A stretch of 64,000 nucleotides of DNA from contig SCFE01000013.1 of assembly GCA_004352715.1 (NCBI GenBank), forward strand, positions 1,037,544 to 1,101,543, in the 5' to 3' direction. Source of the DNA: Hofstenia miamia. Lineage: Eukaryota > Xenacoelomorpha > Acoela. This document shows, one piece after another, positions 1 through 13,500 of the stretch. The stretch's first letter is position 1. Every line of letters begins with the position of its first letter. A program made the position numbers and the translations under genes. The notes beneath the pieces are model-generated. The model was not told where the DNA came from and did no database searches. It was given only the letters and a program-made list of their open reading frames with translations.

Positions 1-1029
1 AAAATTTTTAATTATAAAGTATCATATCCTAGTCAACCTTTTTTGTTTCTCTTTCCAATTATGGTATCAAAATTAATTTGTTCCGTACTCATTGAACGTT
101 ATCGTGTAGGTATCGACCATTGCCCAAGATTAGAAACATTCCAATTAGGTCTTAAATAACAAATTGGTAAATAAATATAGTATTTATTTCATAGAAGTAT
201 GTAGTCTCTATCATATTGTGTTTGGAAAATTCATTTTTCAGCAAAATGCCCTTGAAAACTATTTCCAAGTTTTGCTTGGTTCCATGTGAGCTTCGAACTT
301 TAATAATTTTCTTTGAACAAGAGGAATAGTATTTGCATACCTAAACAAAGATTTATGTAATTTAAGGGAGGGGGTAAACATTTCATTGTGCACCACTAAT
401 GTATGATGTTTTTTTTGCATTAACTTTCTGATTTACATGGCGGAATTATTTGATTCGTTTAGAATTGGGTCTTCAAAGTAATTAGGAATTGATGCATTCA
501 GTTTTTGCTTAGATTCTTTATTCATACCATTGTTGCGATAAACTTTGGAAATACAAAAATATCGATACTGCCCTCCTATAAACTATTGAGAAAAGTCGAT
601 TTACTAATATGTAAGTGTCAATTTCATTAATGATTTAAGGTTTTTCAGGTTCTTACCAATATTTTATGTCATAACTAACTATTAATTTTGGCCTTTTGAA
701 ATGTCTAAATATGTTAAGTTATTTTATGTTTAGTGCTTTCCATTGAAGTGTTGTCTATTGCTTGAAATAAACAATGGTTGTGTTTTTGAAATTAACTCTA
801 ACCGTTTTTATTGGTAATTTTCGAATTTCGGCGATCACAGGGAACTCGACGCTAAAACTACCTCAGAATATTTATTAATTTATTATTTTTTGCAAAAGTT
901 ACTTAAATTTATATTGATTCAATAAATCAATATTCAATTAATCCTTCTTCACCAAAGAAAATCCCAACATATATATGTATATGTATGTGTGTATATATAA
1001 GTGAGCTGTAAGTTTCTAATTATTCAACT
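1..1029. other. AT-rich upstream region, no gene seen
   Basis: No reading frame with recognisable similarity was found on either strand. The region is AT-rich, with short A/T runs and a small TA/TG-rich patch near 970-1000. It precedes the TM9SF1 gene and may hold promoter or 5' UTR sequence, but no TATA box or initiator can be assigned with confidence. Confidence 0.5.
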
Positions 1030-1722
1030 TTTTGCATAGGATACAATATCATGGCACTAGCACGCTTGAAGAATTCTAGAATAACAACATAAAGTTATAC
1101 AGTCCTATTTATTCTAAAACTATATACATGTACTTCATACATCACAATAAATCTTCAAAATGGTCAGAATTTTGTAGCATCCAGTTCGCGATACTCATTC
1201 TAGCTTCACACTTCTACTCCGTGATTGACTGCATCAGGGATAGATGATAAGGATGCATTCCTAGATGCATTTCATTCGATGATTGAACTGATTGTTGAGA
1301 CTCGAAAACCAGTTCAGATCGTTGAGAGATGGGTGAACTGATTTTGGTGCATCATGTAGAGTAAGTCTTCTCAAACTTAGATACAAGACTTGTGATGCTA
1401 CTGACAGAAGATTGAAATCTCTTAATGTGGCAGTTGATTATTTGCATAAAGAATTGAACAAATTCAAGTTTAGTAGGCAAATCCATTACGTTCACTCGTT
1501 AGAGTCAGCATAACAGTCCGAAAAACACAAATGAAGTGTTATTATATGCCTATCATGCACAGAATTGAATATCGATGATTAATATTCAATATTATTGGTG
1601 ATCACGAGATCCAAATACATAATGACTAAGCAAAGAGTTTCATTTTGTTCTGTTCACTTTATGCTGTTATTGCAAAAATCTTCAAGCGTGCTAGTGCACC
1701 TGATGCTCTATCCTATGCAAAA
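1030..1722. mobile_element. Non-autonomous inverted-repeat element (MITE-like)
   Basis: The two ends are inverted copies of each other over about 45 bp. Both begin TTTTGCATAGGATA and continue, after a few mismatches, through GCACTAGCACGCTTGAAGA. The interior (about 600 bp) has no credible open reading frame. The right end lies about 120 bp before the TM9SF1 start codon, so the element may sit in or overlap its promoter or 5' UTR. No clear target duplication was recognised, so the superfamily is unassigned. The long, mostly matching arms suggest a DNA transposon derivative rather than chance. Confidence 0.7.
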
Positions 1723-1841
1723 TGGTGCGTAAAAAAATATTACAGCTCATTTATATCTTATGTTACCATTGGCCATCTCTGTATACATATTTAAATTATA
1801 CTGGAAATATATATATATTTATCCAAATATATTTATTTAAG

Positions 1842-4476
1842 ATGTTTTATGTGATCTATATTGTCCTTTCTCTATTTTTGTTGGTACAATCCAAAAAATA
1901 TGTGGAAAAGGAACAGGTAAGTTTTCGTTTTTACTTCCATTTTTAATGATTATTTAGGTTGAATTGTTTGTAAACAAAGTTGGACCTTATAGCAATCCCG
2001 ATGAAACATATCATTATTATTCCCTTCCTGTTTGCCGTCCAAATGAGGTTTCCTATAAGCGCATGTCATTGGGCCAGGTGATTAAAGGCGACCGGCTATC
2101 TTATTCATTATTTAAAGTCAACTTTCTAGGTAAACAGCACACGTTTTGCATTCGTTTTTGTACTCGTGCATATAGATTTTTTACTAGGTTTTGATGAAAT
2201 ATAGTTTGTTTTAACATTAAAAAAAATTCTTAGGCTTAGTGGCTTCTTCGATATAATGAGTTTTAAAACAAATGTAAATATTCATTTGCATTTTTTATTT
2301 ATTATATTTTAGTCAAATATTTGTTTAGAAAACTCATTCAAAGTATTTCTTTGCAAAAAAAAATTGCTCCAATCCGATGTTGCTTCGTTAAAAGCAGCTA
2401 TTGAAGATGACTATTACTTCGAATTCTTTGTTGGTAAAATTTTTTCTATGTGCTATTTTTCTAAGCTTTTTTAGAGGACATCCCCATGCGCGGATTCGTC
2501 GGTGAAGTGAAAGAAGTGTCCATTTGGCCGCATACCCACATTTCATACGTATATGTTCATTTTGATTTTATCTTGTATCACAAAGATAACGAGGTAGAAT
2601 ATTTTAAGGTCAAATAAATATCTAATTTAAAATTCATGTAGATAAAATTCGCTAAAGTGTTTCCTACTCAACTACTTAAACTGCCTGATGCCCCCAGCAA
2701 GCCTCTTGATCTTGAGATGACCTACTCCATTAAGTGGCAAGTGTTTCACCCAACCGATTTGAAACTAAGTACTGACAGTCGTGCTCGTAGTTCCCATAAA
2801 CAGGCTCTAAAAATTCACTGGATCTCTGTGATAAATTCAACGCTCTTAGCTGTATTCCTTGTAATATTCAATGGTCTTGTTCTTGTGAGTTTAAATTCAT
2901 TCATACTAATAATTCTGTAGATATTCATTGCATTGAATATTACTATTTACGTATAAATTTAATTTGCAGCACTGGTAAATTTCTGAGTGCGAATGCGAAA
3001 TTTCCAAATTCTATTCAAAAATTTTAATTTTGTAATTTATATAAATTTTTTCAGTGTGCCATAGGAAGGCTGTTTGTACTTTCTACAATATTGAATACTA
3101 TTAATTGTGTAGCGTTTGAATTGACGCTTTATACAAATTTTCTTTTCTATGCACTTAATAGAAATTACCTGTTTTCTTGATAAGCCCAAGTAGTAGATAT
3201 CAAAATATCTGTCTCCCTGGCAGACGTCAGAGTTTGCTTTATTGATAACTTCTATTGACTTTGGTAATCATAATCATCACCTAATTATTCAATTCTGGGA
3301 TTGCAATTCCCATGTTGTCCGTGATCGGGATTACCTATAAATGATTGGTCAAACCGTTCATTAGTCGCACCACCAGCCTACATTTTATGATTCATTCTCA
3401 CATATATTTTAGGTCATTCTTACGACTACAATTACAAATTTAAAACACAAATTAAGCCTTATAGTGTTAGATAATATATTTATTTGGTGCTTGGCTTATA
3501 ATATACTGTAAAGCATAAATAGCTCTTGTGCGACGTATTAATTCAATAATTGCTTATTTAATGTTAATTTTTTTATCAAGTATAGAATGTAAAAAGAACT
3601 CTACGGAAATATTAATATTACTAGACACATTTTGAGATTGTTTGATTTTTGTGAATTTACTGTCTTTGGAATTTTATTATGTATATATCAGTTTAATATT
3701 TTATGTGTTTTTCAAAATTTCTATTTTGCCCGTACAAATGTGACTGAATGTAATCGTGTTAATTAGTTAGGTTTTCCCTGTCTTGTTAATACAGTATTGA
3801 CAGCAACAACTATATTGCATCCATAATTCTCGATTGGGCCAAAACTTTAAATTGGGCATTTATTAATAATTATGTCGCTTTACCTCCATTAGAATCAGCG
3901 CGGCGTTTTTATTCATTGAACGAAGCAGCTGTGATTGTATATTATTTGTAAAAGGAAATAATGTAGTTTGCTCATTTGTAAATGTAGTCATTTTTTAGCT
4001 TCGTATTCTAAAGAATGATTTTTCCAAGTTTAACAATACATCGCCGCTAGATGCTGGTAACTTTGAGGATTCTGACAATGGATGGAAAATGATTCATGCA
4101 GATGTGTTCAGATTTCCTCATTATAAGTCTCTTCTTAGTTCATTTTTAGGTTAAAATTTTTAACAATTTCGATTTATTTTTACACATCATTCTGCATGCG
4201 ATATATGTATAACATGCTTTAGGGGATTTTTTCCCAACATTTGAGGTTTTTTATATTGCCCAGAGAATGATTCAAAGATTCGTAAGAAATGCTCATTTTG
4301 GGTTTCAATTTTTTTACAATGAAAGAATTTCAAATTCTTTAGTTGCACACATGTGGAGTAAATACTAAAATATAAGTATACTCTTGCACAACAATTTTTT
4401 CTCTTTCATTCAAATGCCTTCTCATTGAAGACGGTTATTGTAAGAAAATATATGCTTAGCATTTGTTATATGTATA

Positions 4477-4521
<45 letters not shown>

Positions 4522-7500
4522 GTAAATATTGCTTGTAAATACGTTGTAAATATGTATGTATACCTAATCGATGGCAAATTTACAAACAATAAAGCTATTA
4601 AAGATTATCATTCTCTTCCTAATGTGCGATATTTGACGTGAAAAATAAAATGTTTGTTATAAAAGTTATATCAATTTTGTATCGTTTTATCCCTATCAAA
4701 TACTGAATTACACGGAGCCTTGCTATTTAGCGGACGTTATTTCGGCTCTTTTTAAACTTTTTGCCAATTACAGTTCAATCACTTTTCTGGCCCGTTCAAT
4801 ATTGTTCATTATTTTAAGAAATTTTCTTGCAAAGTGTTGATTTTGATGTGAAAACTTTTTCGAATATATAATTTTATCAATTCATATATTATAATTTGTT
4901 TCAAATTCATGCATTTTGCATTCAAGCATTATTGTTAGGCTTTCAGATATTTAGTTTTGCGCCACGTCAGAGATTTTTTATTAATATTTCCTATTTAGGC
5001 GTTGGTACTCAAATTTTGGCTCTTGCTGGTTCATTACTTGTCATGGCGGCATTTAATATGTTTCATGTTCGTAACCATGGCACTCTTCAAGTTGCTGCCG
5101 TTATTATTTATGCCTTCACTTGTTGTAAGTTATAAGCTATTACTTCGTAGTTACTACTAGATAAGATTCGGATGTAAATTGAGTTGTTTACTTTTGCAAA
5201 AGTCTGGGTAAAAACTTTCACGAACTGACTTCAAATATTTATTAAGTGCACTTGAATTTATATTGCAGAGCATGAGTTTAAAATTAATGTTACTCCCGGC
5301 AGTTAGGAACACTGCCAACAAAAGTTTGTCTTTAAGCTCCAATGAAAATTGAGACGACTTGTTGTTTTGCGACTTTAAGTATAAAACTTGAATACAAGAA
5401 TAATGATAGCCTTTACTAAATTGTATATATTGCCGACGTGTTTCATAAGTTGTCTTAGGTTTGGCTGGATTTGTGTCAAATTCTTTTTACATTCAAATCG
5501 GTGGAAAAAATTGGGTTGGAAATATGCTGCTGACTTCTAGTATTTTTACAGGTAATATATTTTCTTTATTTAAATTATAATGTTCTTGTATTTTAGGACC
5601 ACTGTTCTTGTGTTGGTTTTTTGTTAATACGGTGCATTGGGCCTATCAATCAACGCAAGCGTTGCCATTTAGCACGATTCTGTTTCTTTTCTCCATTTTT
5701 GTATTCAGTAAGTGGAGTTTTCTAAAATTTATAAAGTTTAGGAAAAATATGTGCCACTATTTGTATTTTGTCAAATATCGTTTTGGCAAAATTTTCTTCG
5801 TGTTCACCCAATTCACACGAATTTATTGAGCATTCAGATCTTTCACATTTTAATATAACAATTTCATAACAATGTCTTATTTACGTTTAGCATTCATGAA
5901 TTCAATAATAAAATAAAAGATTACATAAATGCAGGTTGTTTGTTTGACTTTACGTGCTTCTATTTATTCGTTCAAATTAACCTTAGTACTAAAAATCAAT
6001 TTGATGAATCAAGTATAATTTCCAGGTTGCTTTTGATGTTTTTATCTTTTGATCTCTGCATACGCCCGTCGTAACAAATTCAATTGTGTTTATCAGATAA
6101 TCCGTTCAATGTCTTTTCCAAATACTTGTTGATGATCTCATACATTTTCTGCCAATCGGAAGTTGTTTTTGCCTTTTTCATCATGTCAAGGGCTATAGTT
6201 AATCATTTTAGAATCCAGGCCTTTTTCACTTGAATAAAAAAATGTATACAATTTATAAAAACAATTATAATTTATTCGTTAGATGGCGTAACTATTGTAT
6301 TTTTAATGCAATGTGCTTTAGTTGGCTATCCACTATGCCTATTAGGTGGAATCTTTGGCAAAAATTGTGTGAATAACAAATTCAATGCTCCTTGTCGTAC
6401 AAGAAATGTGGCTCGTGAAATTCCTCCAGCTGAATGGTATAACAAACGAACGATTCATTCATTTGTTGGTGGTCTCGTTTGCTTTGCGTAAGAATAATTT
6501 ATCATGTGCGAAAACACTTGATTTATCAGATAATGTCATCTGAACATATTTTTGGGCCATGGCACATTTAAATTTTCTTTCTCCAATAAATTGAAAGTTG
6601 AATCTTTGCTGATGTATTCCAACAATTTGTGTTTAACATTGACAATTTGTATTTGTTTATTTGCAGGCCACCAGTTTTTTTACCCAAGGTGACCCATTAG
6701 TACATTATATATTTTTATTATTCAAATACAACAGCAATGGTTCATTAAATATTTTATTTATTTATCGATGTCTTTGAATCATTAATGGTTGTTTCGGATA
6801 AACATTCTACAATATCGTACTCTCTCATTTAAAATGAGAAATCGGATGGAATTTTAGAAACATGGTATTATAAATATATTGATATCGAAAATCGATCAAC
6901 TTGTAACTTCCGGTTTTCTGAGCATTATTTAAATATTTTTAATTTGGTTCTCAAATTTTGGTTTATTATTATTGAATAAATATTTCCATTTTTTCTCATT
7001 TCGAAATTAATGAGGTATGGCCGTTTAAAATTTCCAAATGCAATTGGAAGAGTAGGTTGTGGAGAACGTATGGCCAATGGTTGCTGGACATTTGTGATGT
7101 TTAGTTTGGAAGGTATTGCTTATGACACATTTTCTTAATTATTGTATGAACAAACATATTTTTCATATGCTTTTAATTATATGGTGTTCATTCTTTCTCT
7201 TATATTCATACAAATAAAATTCATATTCTTTCATACTTAATCATGCGTTTTATGTTTGCATCTAAGATAAAAATAAAGGTTCATTTTTAAAATATTACTC
7301 ATGCTGGTGGACCCGAGTAAATGATATAAATTGATATTTTCAATGCTACCTATATTGGTCCTAGTTAACAAACTTTAAAGAAAGTTCCTATCAAATGGTG
7401 TAAATTTCCTCGAAATCAGCCAAATCGGTACGGGGATATGAGCATTTAAAGTCAAACCTTGTAAATTTAACACACAAAATAATACACACACTATCATAAT

Positions 7501-10500
7501 AGTACATAGAATAAAGATTTTAATTAATTCTCAGAAGTAGTTACATTAAATACCAATAGGGCAAAACATAATTTCAATTAAAAATTTCATCTAGATAAAA
7601 ATATTAATGATATAACGATTTTAGGTAACACTTAGAAGTAGCTGTTTAATATCAAAAAGTCATTACTAAGAACTTCAATTAGCTACACAGAAACTGAATA
7701 AATCAAAAAAATGAGCACAATACAAATTATAAAAGTTTGCAGATGCCCTTGCATCATATAAATGTGATTCCCAAGCATACGTCAGCTGGAGTAGTTTTTT
7801 TCGAAGGCACACTATTTTGGAAGATAAAGTTATTAAGGGCTTCATTGCCCTTAGGATAGGTGTGGGACGAACATAAGGGGCGGCAGTTGCTCTCCCAGGC
7901 TGGAAACATTCGCTAAGAGCCCCCAAAGTGCTTTCCACTAAAACTCAAATCGTGTTTATAATACGAATTCTCCTCTAAAGCCTGCTTTTGCCTGAGGAAT
8001 TATTCAATCTAAAGAAGTTGTTATATAGTTCATATACCTTTAAAGCTTTCAAATATTTTTTTAAGCTCGCTAAAGTTGCTATCTAATCTATTTAAACAGT
8101 AGCTTCTACTAATAAAAATAGAAACGAACGGCAGGTGATTCTATCGAGCATTATTATTCTAAATGTGTAATACACGATAATTGCTAATAGCAATAAATAA
8201 TAAATTCATCAATTATTTAGATTTACATTAAATTTGTATTATTCAAAGCATTACCTTGCTATACATTCTTCTAATTTGCTGCATACATTACTAAGACAAG
8301 AAGAGTGCGTATTGAAGTTTGTCATATTTTGACTTCCAATAAGCACATTGTCGCATCGGTTGTCCAATTCATTCTCTAATTCACGAATTTTTGCTCTTTT
8401 ATTGAATATTGTTGTAGAACTATCGTTTTCGGCCAAGAGTTCAGTGGAAGCGGAATTTTCGAATTCCATTAAGGCTCTCTTTGTAGTACTTAATGAAATC
8501 TAAATTATAAAAGCATTTCATTAAAATTGTTATCTCGAAATTTCTAAGACAATATTCTAAGTTATATTTTTCACAAAAAAGCTCAATTTGGAGCGAGTAA
8601 AATTTTTTGCATACAAAAAATACGTAGACTTTCTTATTAACACCTAACTTCAAAATTTAGCTAAAATTCCTCCGTTATTTTTTCAAAAGGATGGATTTGA
8701 AATGTGAATTAAGATAAATGATAATGTATAACTTACAATAACAGGTTACAATTTAAATATGTTAACGCCTTACACAACATTTTCAGCACGTTTAATCGGC
8801 AGAGATGGTTGTTGTTGCTGTGCGACGGAATCTGCAACTCTTGTCGCACCAATGGGGAATGATTTACGTGGCATCACGGTTGTATCATCTGTTACAGGAT
8901 GATCATCAGCACTAATTACTGCAAGATTTTCAGCTCTTGAATTATGAAGCTGACGCATTATGTGTATGTTTTCAGCTCCATATACAGGAAACTCCAATGA
9001 TTGCCGCTTGGATCTAGAGACAACGACATGAGCTTCAACCGTTCGAGAAACAAGACCACAAAAGTCTGTGAATATCAAATCCGGAGCAGCTTGCTAAAAG
9101 CGGATGTTGCAAAATTGCTTGAAATAGCAAAATTTTGATATTACCTTATATTATAATAAAATATTTAAACTAAGTACAATAACTGCATACACTTTTTTTT
9201 GAAATTACGAATTAATTAATTTGACAATATAAAGATTCAACGATAAACTAATACATACTCATAACATCGCCTTCTTTATGCCTAATACTATTTTGAGAAA
9301 TAATCTCAACTGATGTATCAGCGAAAATAGCAGCAAGCTTAATAAACCATGTCGAATTCTCGAATAAATGTATTTTGTAAATAATTTCATATACATTTTA
9401 CTGATTCAAGAGATAATAACTCATGTAGTGAGTCTGAACTAAGTGTATTTTCATGTAGTGACGACATTGAAAATGTTAGTGATTGCACTACAAATGAAAG
9501 TGTGTTGAAAGCAATATAGGTGTTGGCAATGAAGAAGTATGCATCTCTGAATATTCATCACTTTCCATCACTTTGTTTTTTCTAGTTCCTAACAACAAGC
9601 TACCATCTTTTGCTAATTTAGTCATTCTTGCCATCATAAATCATGAAGGTATATGATTTTGTACCACTTGTGTAATGATTTAGCGTGTAGAAACTGTTCA
9701 AAAAATAGGGACCACTCTGTGCAATTTCTCCCTTCCCACTTGAATAAAATTTAGGAATTATTAAAAATGTGTGTCATGAAACACAGTATATAATGGAAGA
9801 AATAGTGCGCAATTACTAAGCGTATTTAGAAATGTATCAATTACGCTGTGAAAATGTTAGACTTCGATTATAGTCAATTTAAAAATTTCTTAAATTCCGT
9901 CTTTCCCATTACAGAGAACAACTCTGTTGCTGGGGCATCGAAAATTCTAAATATGAGTTCATTTGAATGCTCAGGCATGACTGAAGTTTAAAAGCAAATT
10001 ATATAACCAAACTGCCGAACAAATAGCAGTTGTGTCTGTTTCAACTTTCATTTTGTGGAATCCAATTTTACACCAACATTGCTAGAGCTATGTATGCCTA
10101 TATTAAATTTTTTCATGCTATACAAAGTATACATATTCTAAATGGGCCATTATTGAGGGGATTTTATAAGAGACTGACTATTCATATCTTTAAACTGTAT
10201 CTTTCTATGAAATTTTATGTTTGCATGCAGTGTTTTTTTATTTCAAAATGCATTGACGTTATTGTTAAGTTTGCTAAAATTTGACATTAAAAAAGGATGT
10301 GTCATAATTCCATATACATTAAATATAATTTATAAAATTACCTTACTTCATTTTGTCTTTCACATTTTCCTTGAAATTTGAAGATTAGTACTTAAATTCG
10401 TCATCAAATACCATTTACATTTTGTTGAGGGTTCGCTACAGTATTTTATGAATAATTGAACTCATTCTTATATAATATAATTCATCATATGAAAATAATG

Positions 10501-13500
10501 TATGTGCCATATTCGACAATACATACATATATAATATATGATTCTTCATATTAAAATTATATATGTATCTTGCATTTAAAATCTTATTTATATTATGTAT
10601 GACAAATCATATGAAAACCATTAATGAATCATATGTGGTAAATCATATTCATACAAATTTATCCTATTCATAAATTTTTCATACAAAATCATATATGGTG
10701 GGTTTGTACAGGTTAGCATATAATATTCGTCCTTCCAATAGGAAATCCTGGATACACCACTCATATCCAACCTATGCGTTTGTTAAGAGAAGAAAAATAC
10801 TCAAACCATAATTTTTGCGTGTTTTTATTTGCATGGGTGTACTCTTTCAAAAAATATATATTTTTTAAAAATTCCCTATTGAGCTATTCAAAAATTATGC
10901 TGTTACTATACTTATAATTACTTTCTTATTATTGTCATATTAATGGGAAGAATATAACATTTGCTAAAACTCACCAAAATGTGTGTAAAGGCAAAAGGAA
11001 TTGGTAAAGTTATAAATTTTGGCTAGGGCCAGTGCCCGTGCCTTTCCGTCGCCCGAACCTATAAAGATACGCTCATTATGACTATAGCTATATTTCATTC
11101 ATATAGTAGATACGTAACAAGAAAGCCATCGAGTACTATTATACATTTATACTAAGGTTTGAAATCCGGACTAAACCTTAAAAAAAATTTCACCACCTTT
11201 GTTTTATATATTTCTAATTTTTTACCGAAAAGTTTTTGATTTACCCAATAAAAATCAATTTTGAAAACCTTTGTGTACATCATTCTGTGTATCGCCTAGT
11301 TGGCTACATTGGCTACTAAGAATCAATAACAATGGCATGTAATGAAATGGAAAAATTTGATTAGAAAATCTGTGCGAAATAGATAAAAAATATTGCATTC
11401 TATCACCATCATTCGGAACAATTCTCTCTTAATTATTGTCCGCTGTTCTTGATCTATGTTAGCAATCTTGAATACATATTACAGAAAGAAGATCTTTGCC
11501 AATCTAGCAAGTTTTTTCTATTTTGCGAAACACCTAAAAAATTCAATTCTGTGCGAAGCATCAACATATAAGACGAATCCTTTTTTTACTACTATCAGAT
11601 GCAATGCTTGTCATCTAATATTTTTCTTTACTAATTGTACATATTCGGTGAAATATATGGTATTGAATATAAATGACCCTTTATGTTTTTTTCCTACTAA
11701 TCTTATATACCTTAGAAATAGTGTTAATTTTCCTTACAACCTGTATTTCATGAAATAAAATAACTGCATTTGCTTTACTGTAATTGTTTATTCAACTCAA
11801 TATGATGGCTATAGACTGTAGTATAATATGGTACAACTATAATTTCTGAATAGCTCAATAGAGATTTTTGCAAAATATTTTTTGAAAGAGTACACCCATG
11901 CAAATATTTGAAATGCAAAAATTATTGCTTGAGTATTTTCTTTCCCTTGACACCTCCACAGATCGCGTGTGCGCTGGTATGTGTAGGTGAATTTCAATCA
12001 TAAATATTCGGGCATATGAAATTTAAAACATGTATATATTTAGTTAACGATTATTGTTTGTCTCTAATCTAACGTAAAATAAGTAAGAAAACAGTCCATA
12101 ATTTCAAACAATGTTCCCAAAGCCGTTTAGGAAATCCTGGAATATGCACTCATCTATGGGTAAATTTTATCACCTTTGGTGAAAATTTGTGATAAAAATT
12201 ATTTCACTGCCAGAAATATAATATAATATTTTTGACCTAAAACACTTATTTTTTGAAAACCCCATCTACAGTAAATTATGGTGTTCTAACTTGTACATTT
12301 ATTTTTGTCGAATATCCTATTGAATTCTAAATTCAAAAATTTTTTATCTTTAACGATGATCCTTTGAAATTAAGGCTTTTTATTCAAATGAATCTCGGGT
12401 ACACTTACCCATACATTACTTGATAAAACTTTTATATTGTTTTTCAGTTAATCCTATGCCATTCATTGTGTTATTTATTTATATTTTAGATCGATATCAG
12501 TCCAAATGAACTACGTGTTCGAGACAATGTGGGGACGTCAACATTATGTTCTCTACGAAATTCTTCTTCTGACCTTTTTATTACTGATTTTGGTCTCGGG
12601 TGCGATGGGAATCACTCTCATTTACTTCCAACTTTCCTCTGAAAATTTTCTATGGTGGTGGCGCGCATTCGTAAACACAGGGTAATAATTCAACTTTTTT
12701 ATTTCCAACCATATACCGCAGATTTTTTTCAAAACACCTATCATTTTGAAATAAATAATAAATGTTGAAAATGACAAGTAAATAGATACTATTTATCATC
12801 ACTATAGCTGAGTTTTATAATATACGTTTGAATATGTGTAAATATCTGTTTGATTATGCAAATTGGCATTTCCAAATGAGTTATGCAGATCTTTAACAGC
12901 GCCTATTTTATATAAAATGGTTTGAGTTTTTACATGGTGAGCTCATTTTTTAATAGTTTTTGTTTTTTAACCTCACTAGATGCATAATACAATTTCACAA
13001 TATCAATCTTTGTTAGCAACATCTATACGTAATGAAAATAAAATCTCAATACAATATTTAATTTACATATCAATAAATACCATTGTATAGTGAATGGTGC
13101 AATGTTACTAAAATAATTTTGAAGTTTGACTGTTGACTCATCCTTTACTACTATAATTGAAAATAGTTAACATTATTTTGTTTGTGATAGATATATACAG
13201 TATGCAAAATGTAATTCCTTACATATTGAATATTTCTATATAGTTAAGTTGAATTATTGCTTTGTATTTTTGTACTATAACCCATATTTGGAATAATTAT
13301 GTTCATACTGCTAATTTTATTTAAATTAAATTTTGTGATATTTTTTTATTAAGTCACTTCTATAGAAAATTGACAAAAGACAAAATGTTTTATCTAATTC
13401 CCTTCCAATTGATTTTTAGTAAATGACACAACTCATAATCTTCAATTCGTATTTCATTTACTGTTTGTGTTTAATTTAGTAGAAATGAATAATTGTAAAT

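Larger units (their letters stand above)
6488..12489 (+). other. TM9SF1 intron 10 (6 kb)
   Basis: The intron runs from a GTAAGA donor to a TTTTAG acceptor. Exons 10 and 11 join in phase to give the conserved segment ending GGLVCFASISVQ, so no exon is missing. It carries a possible nested - strand gene (8255-9093, with more possible exons on both sides) and an inverted-repeat element (10790-11946). An AT-rich patch with repeated CATATG-like words lies at about 10480-10700. Positions 9415-9520 contain a short acidic, coding-like + strand stretch that I cannot identify. Confidence 0.7.

Noticed and set aside
6667-6689. A possible small TM9SF1 exon after a TTGCAG acceptor, encoding PPVFLPK in phase with exon 10.
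   Set aside because: Joining exon 10 directly to 12490 restores the conserved family sequence (GGLVCFASISVQ) in phase. The extra exon does not fit the family.
7675-7938. An ORF reading ALSEC and ATAAP..LRAMK that recalls hAT C-terminal blocks.
   Set aside because: The resemblance is partial and key residues of the hATC core are missing. It could instead belong to the nested gene model, so it is left unassigned.
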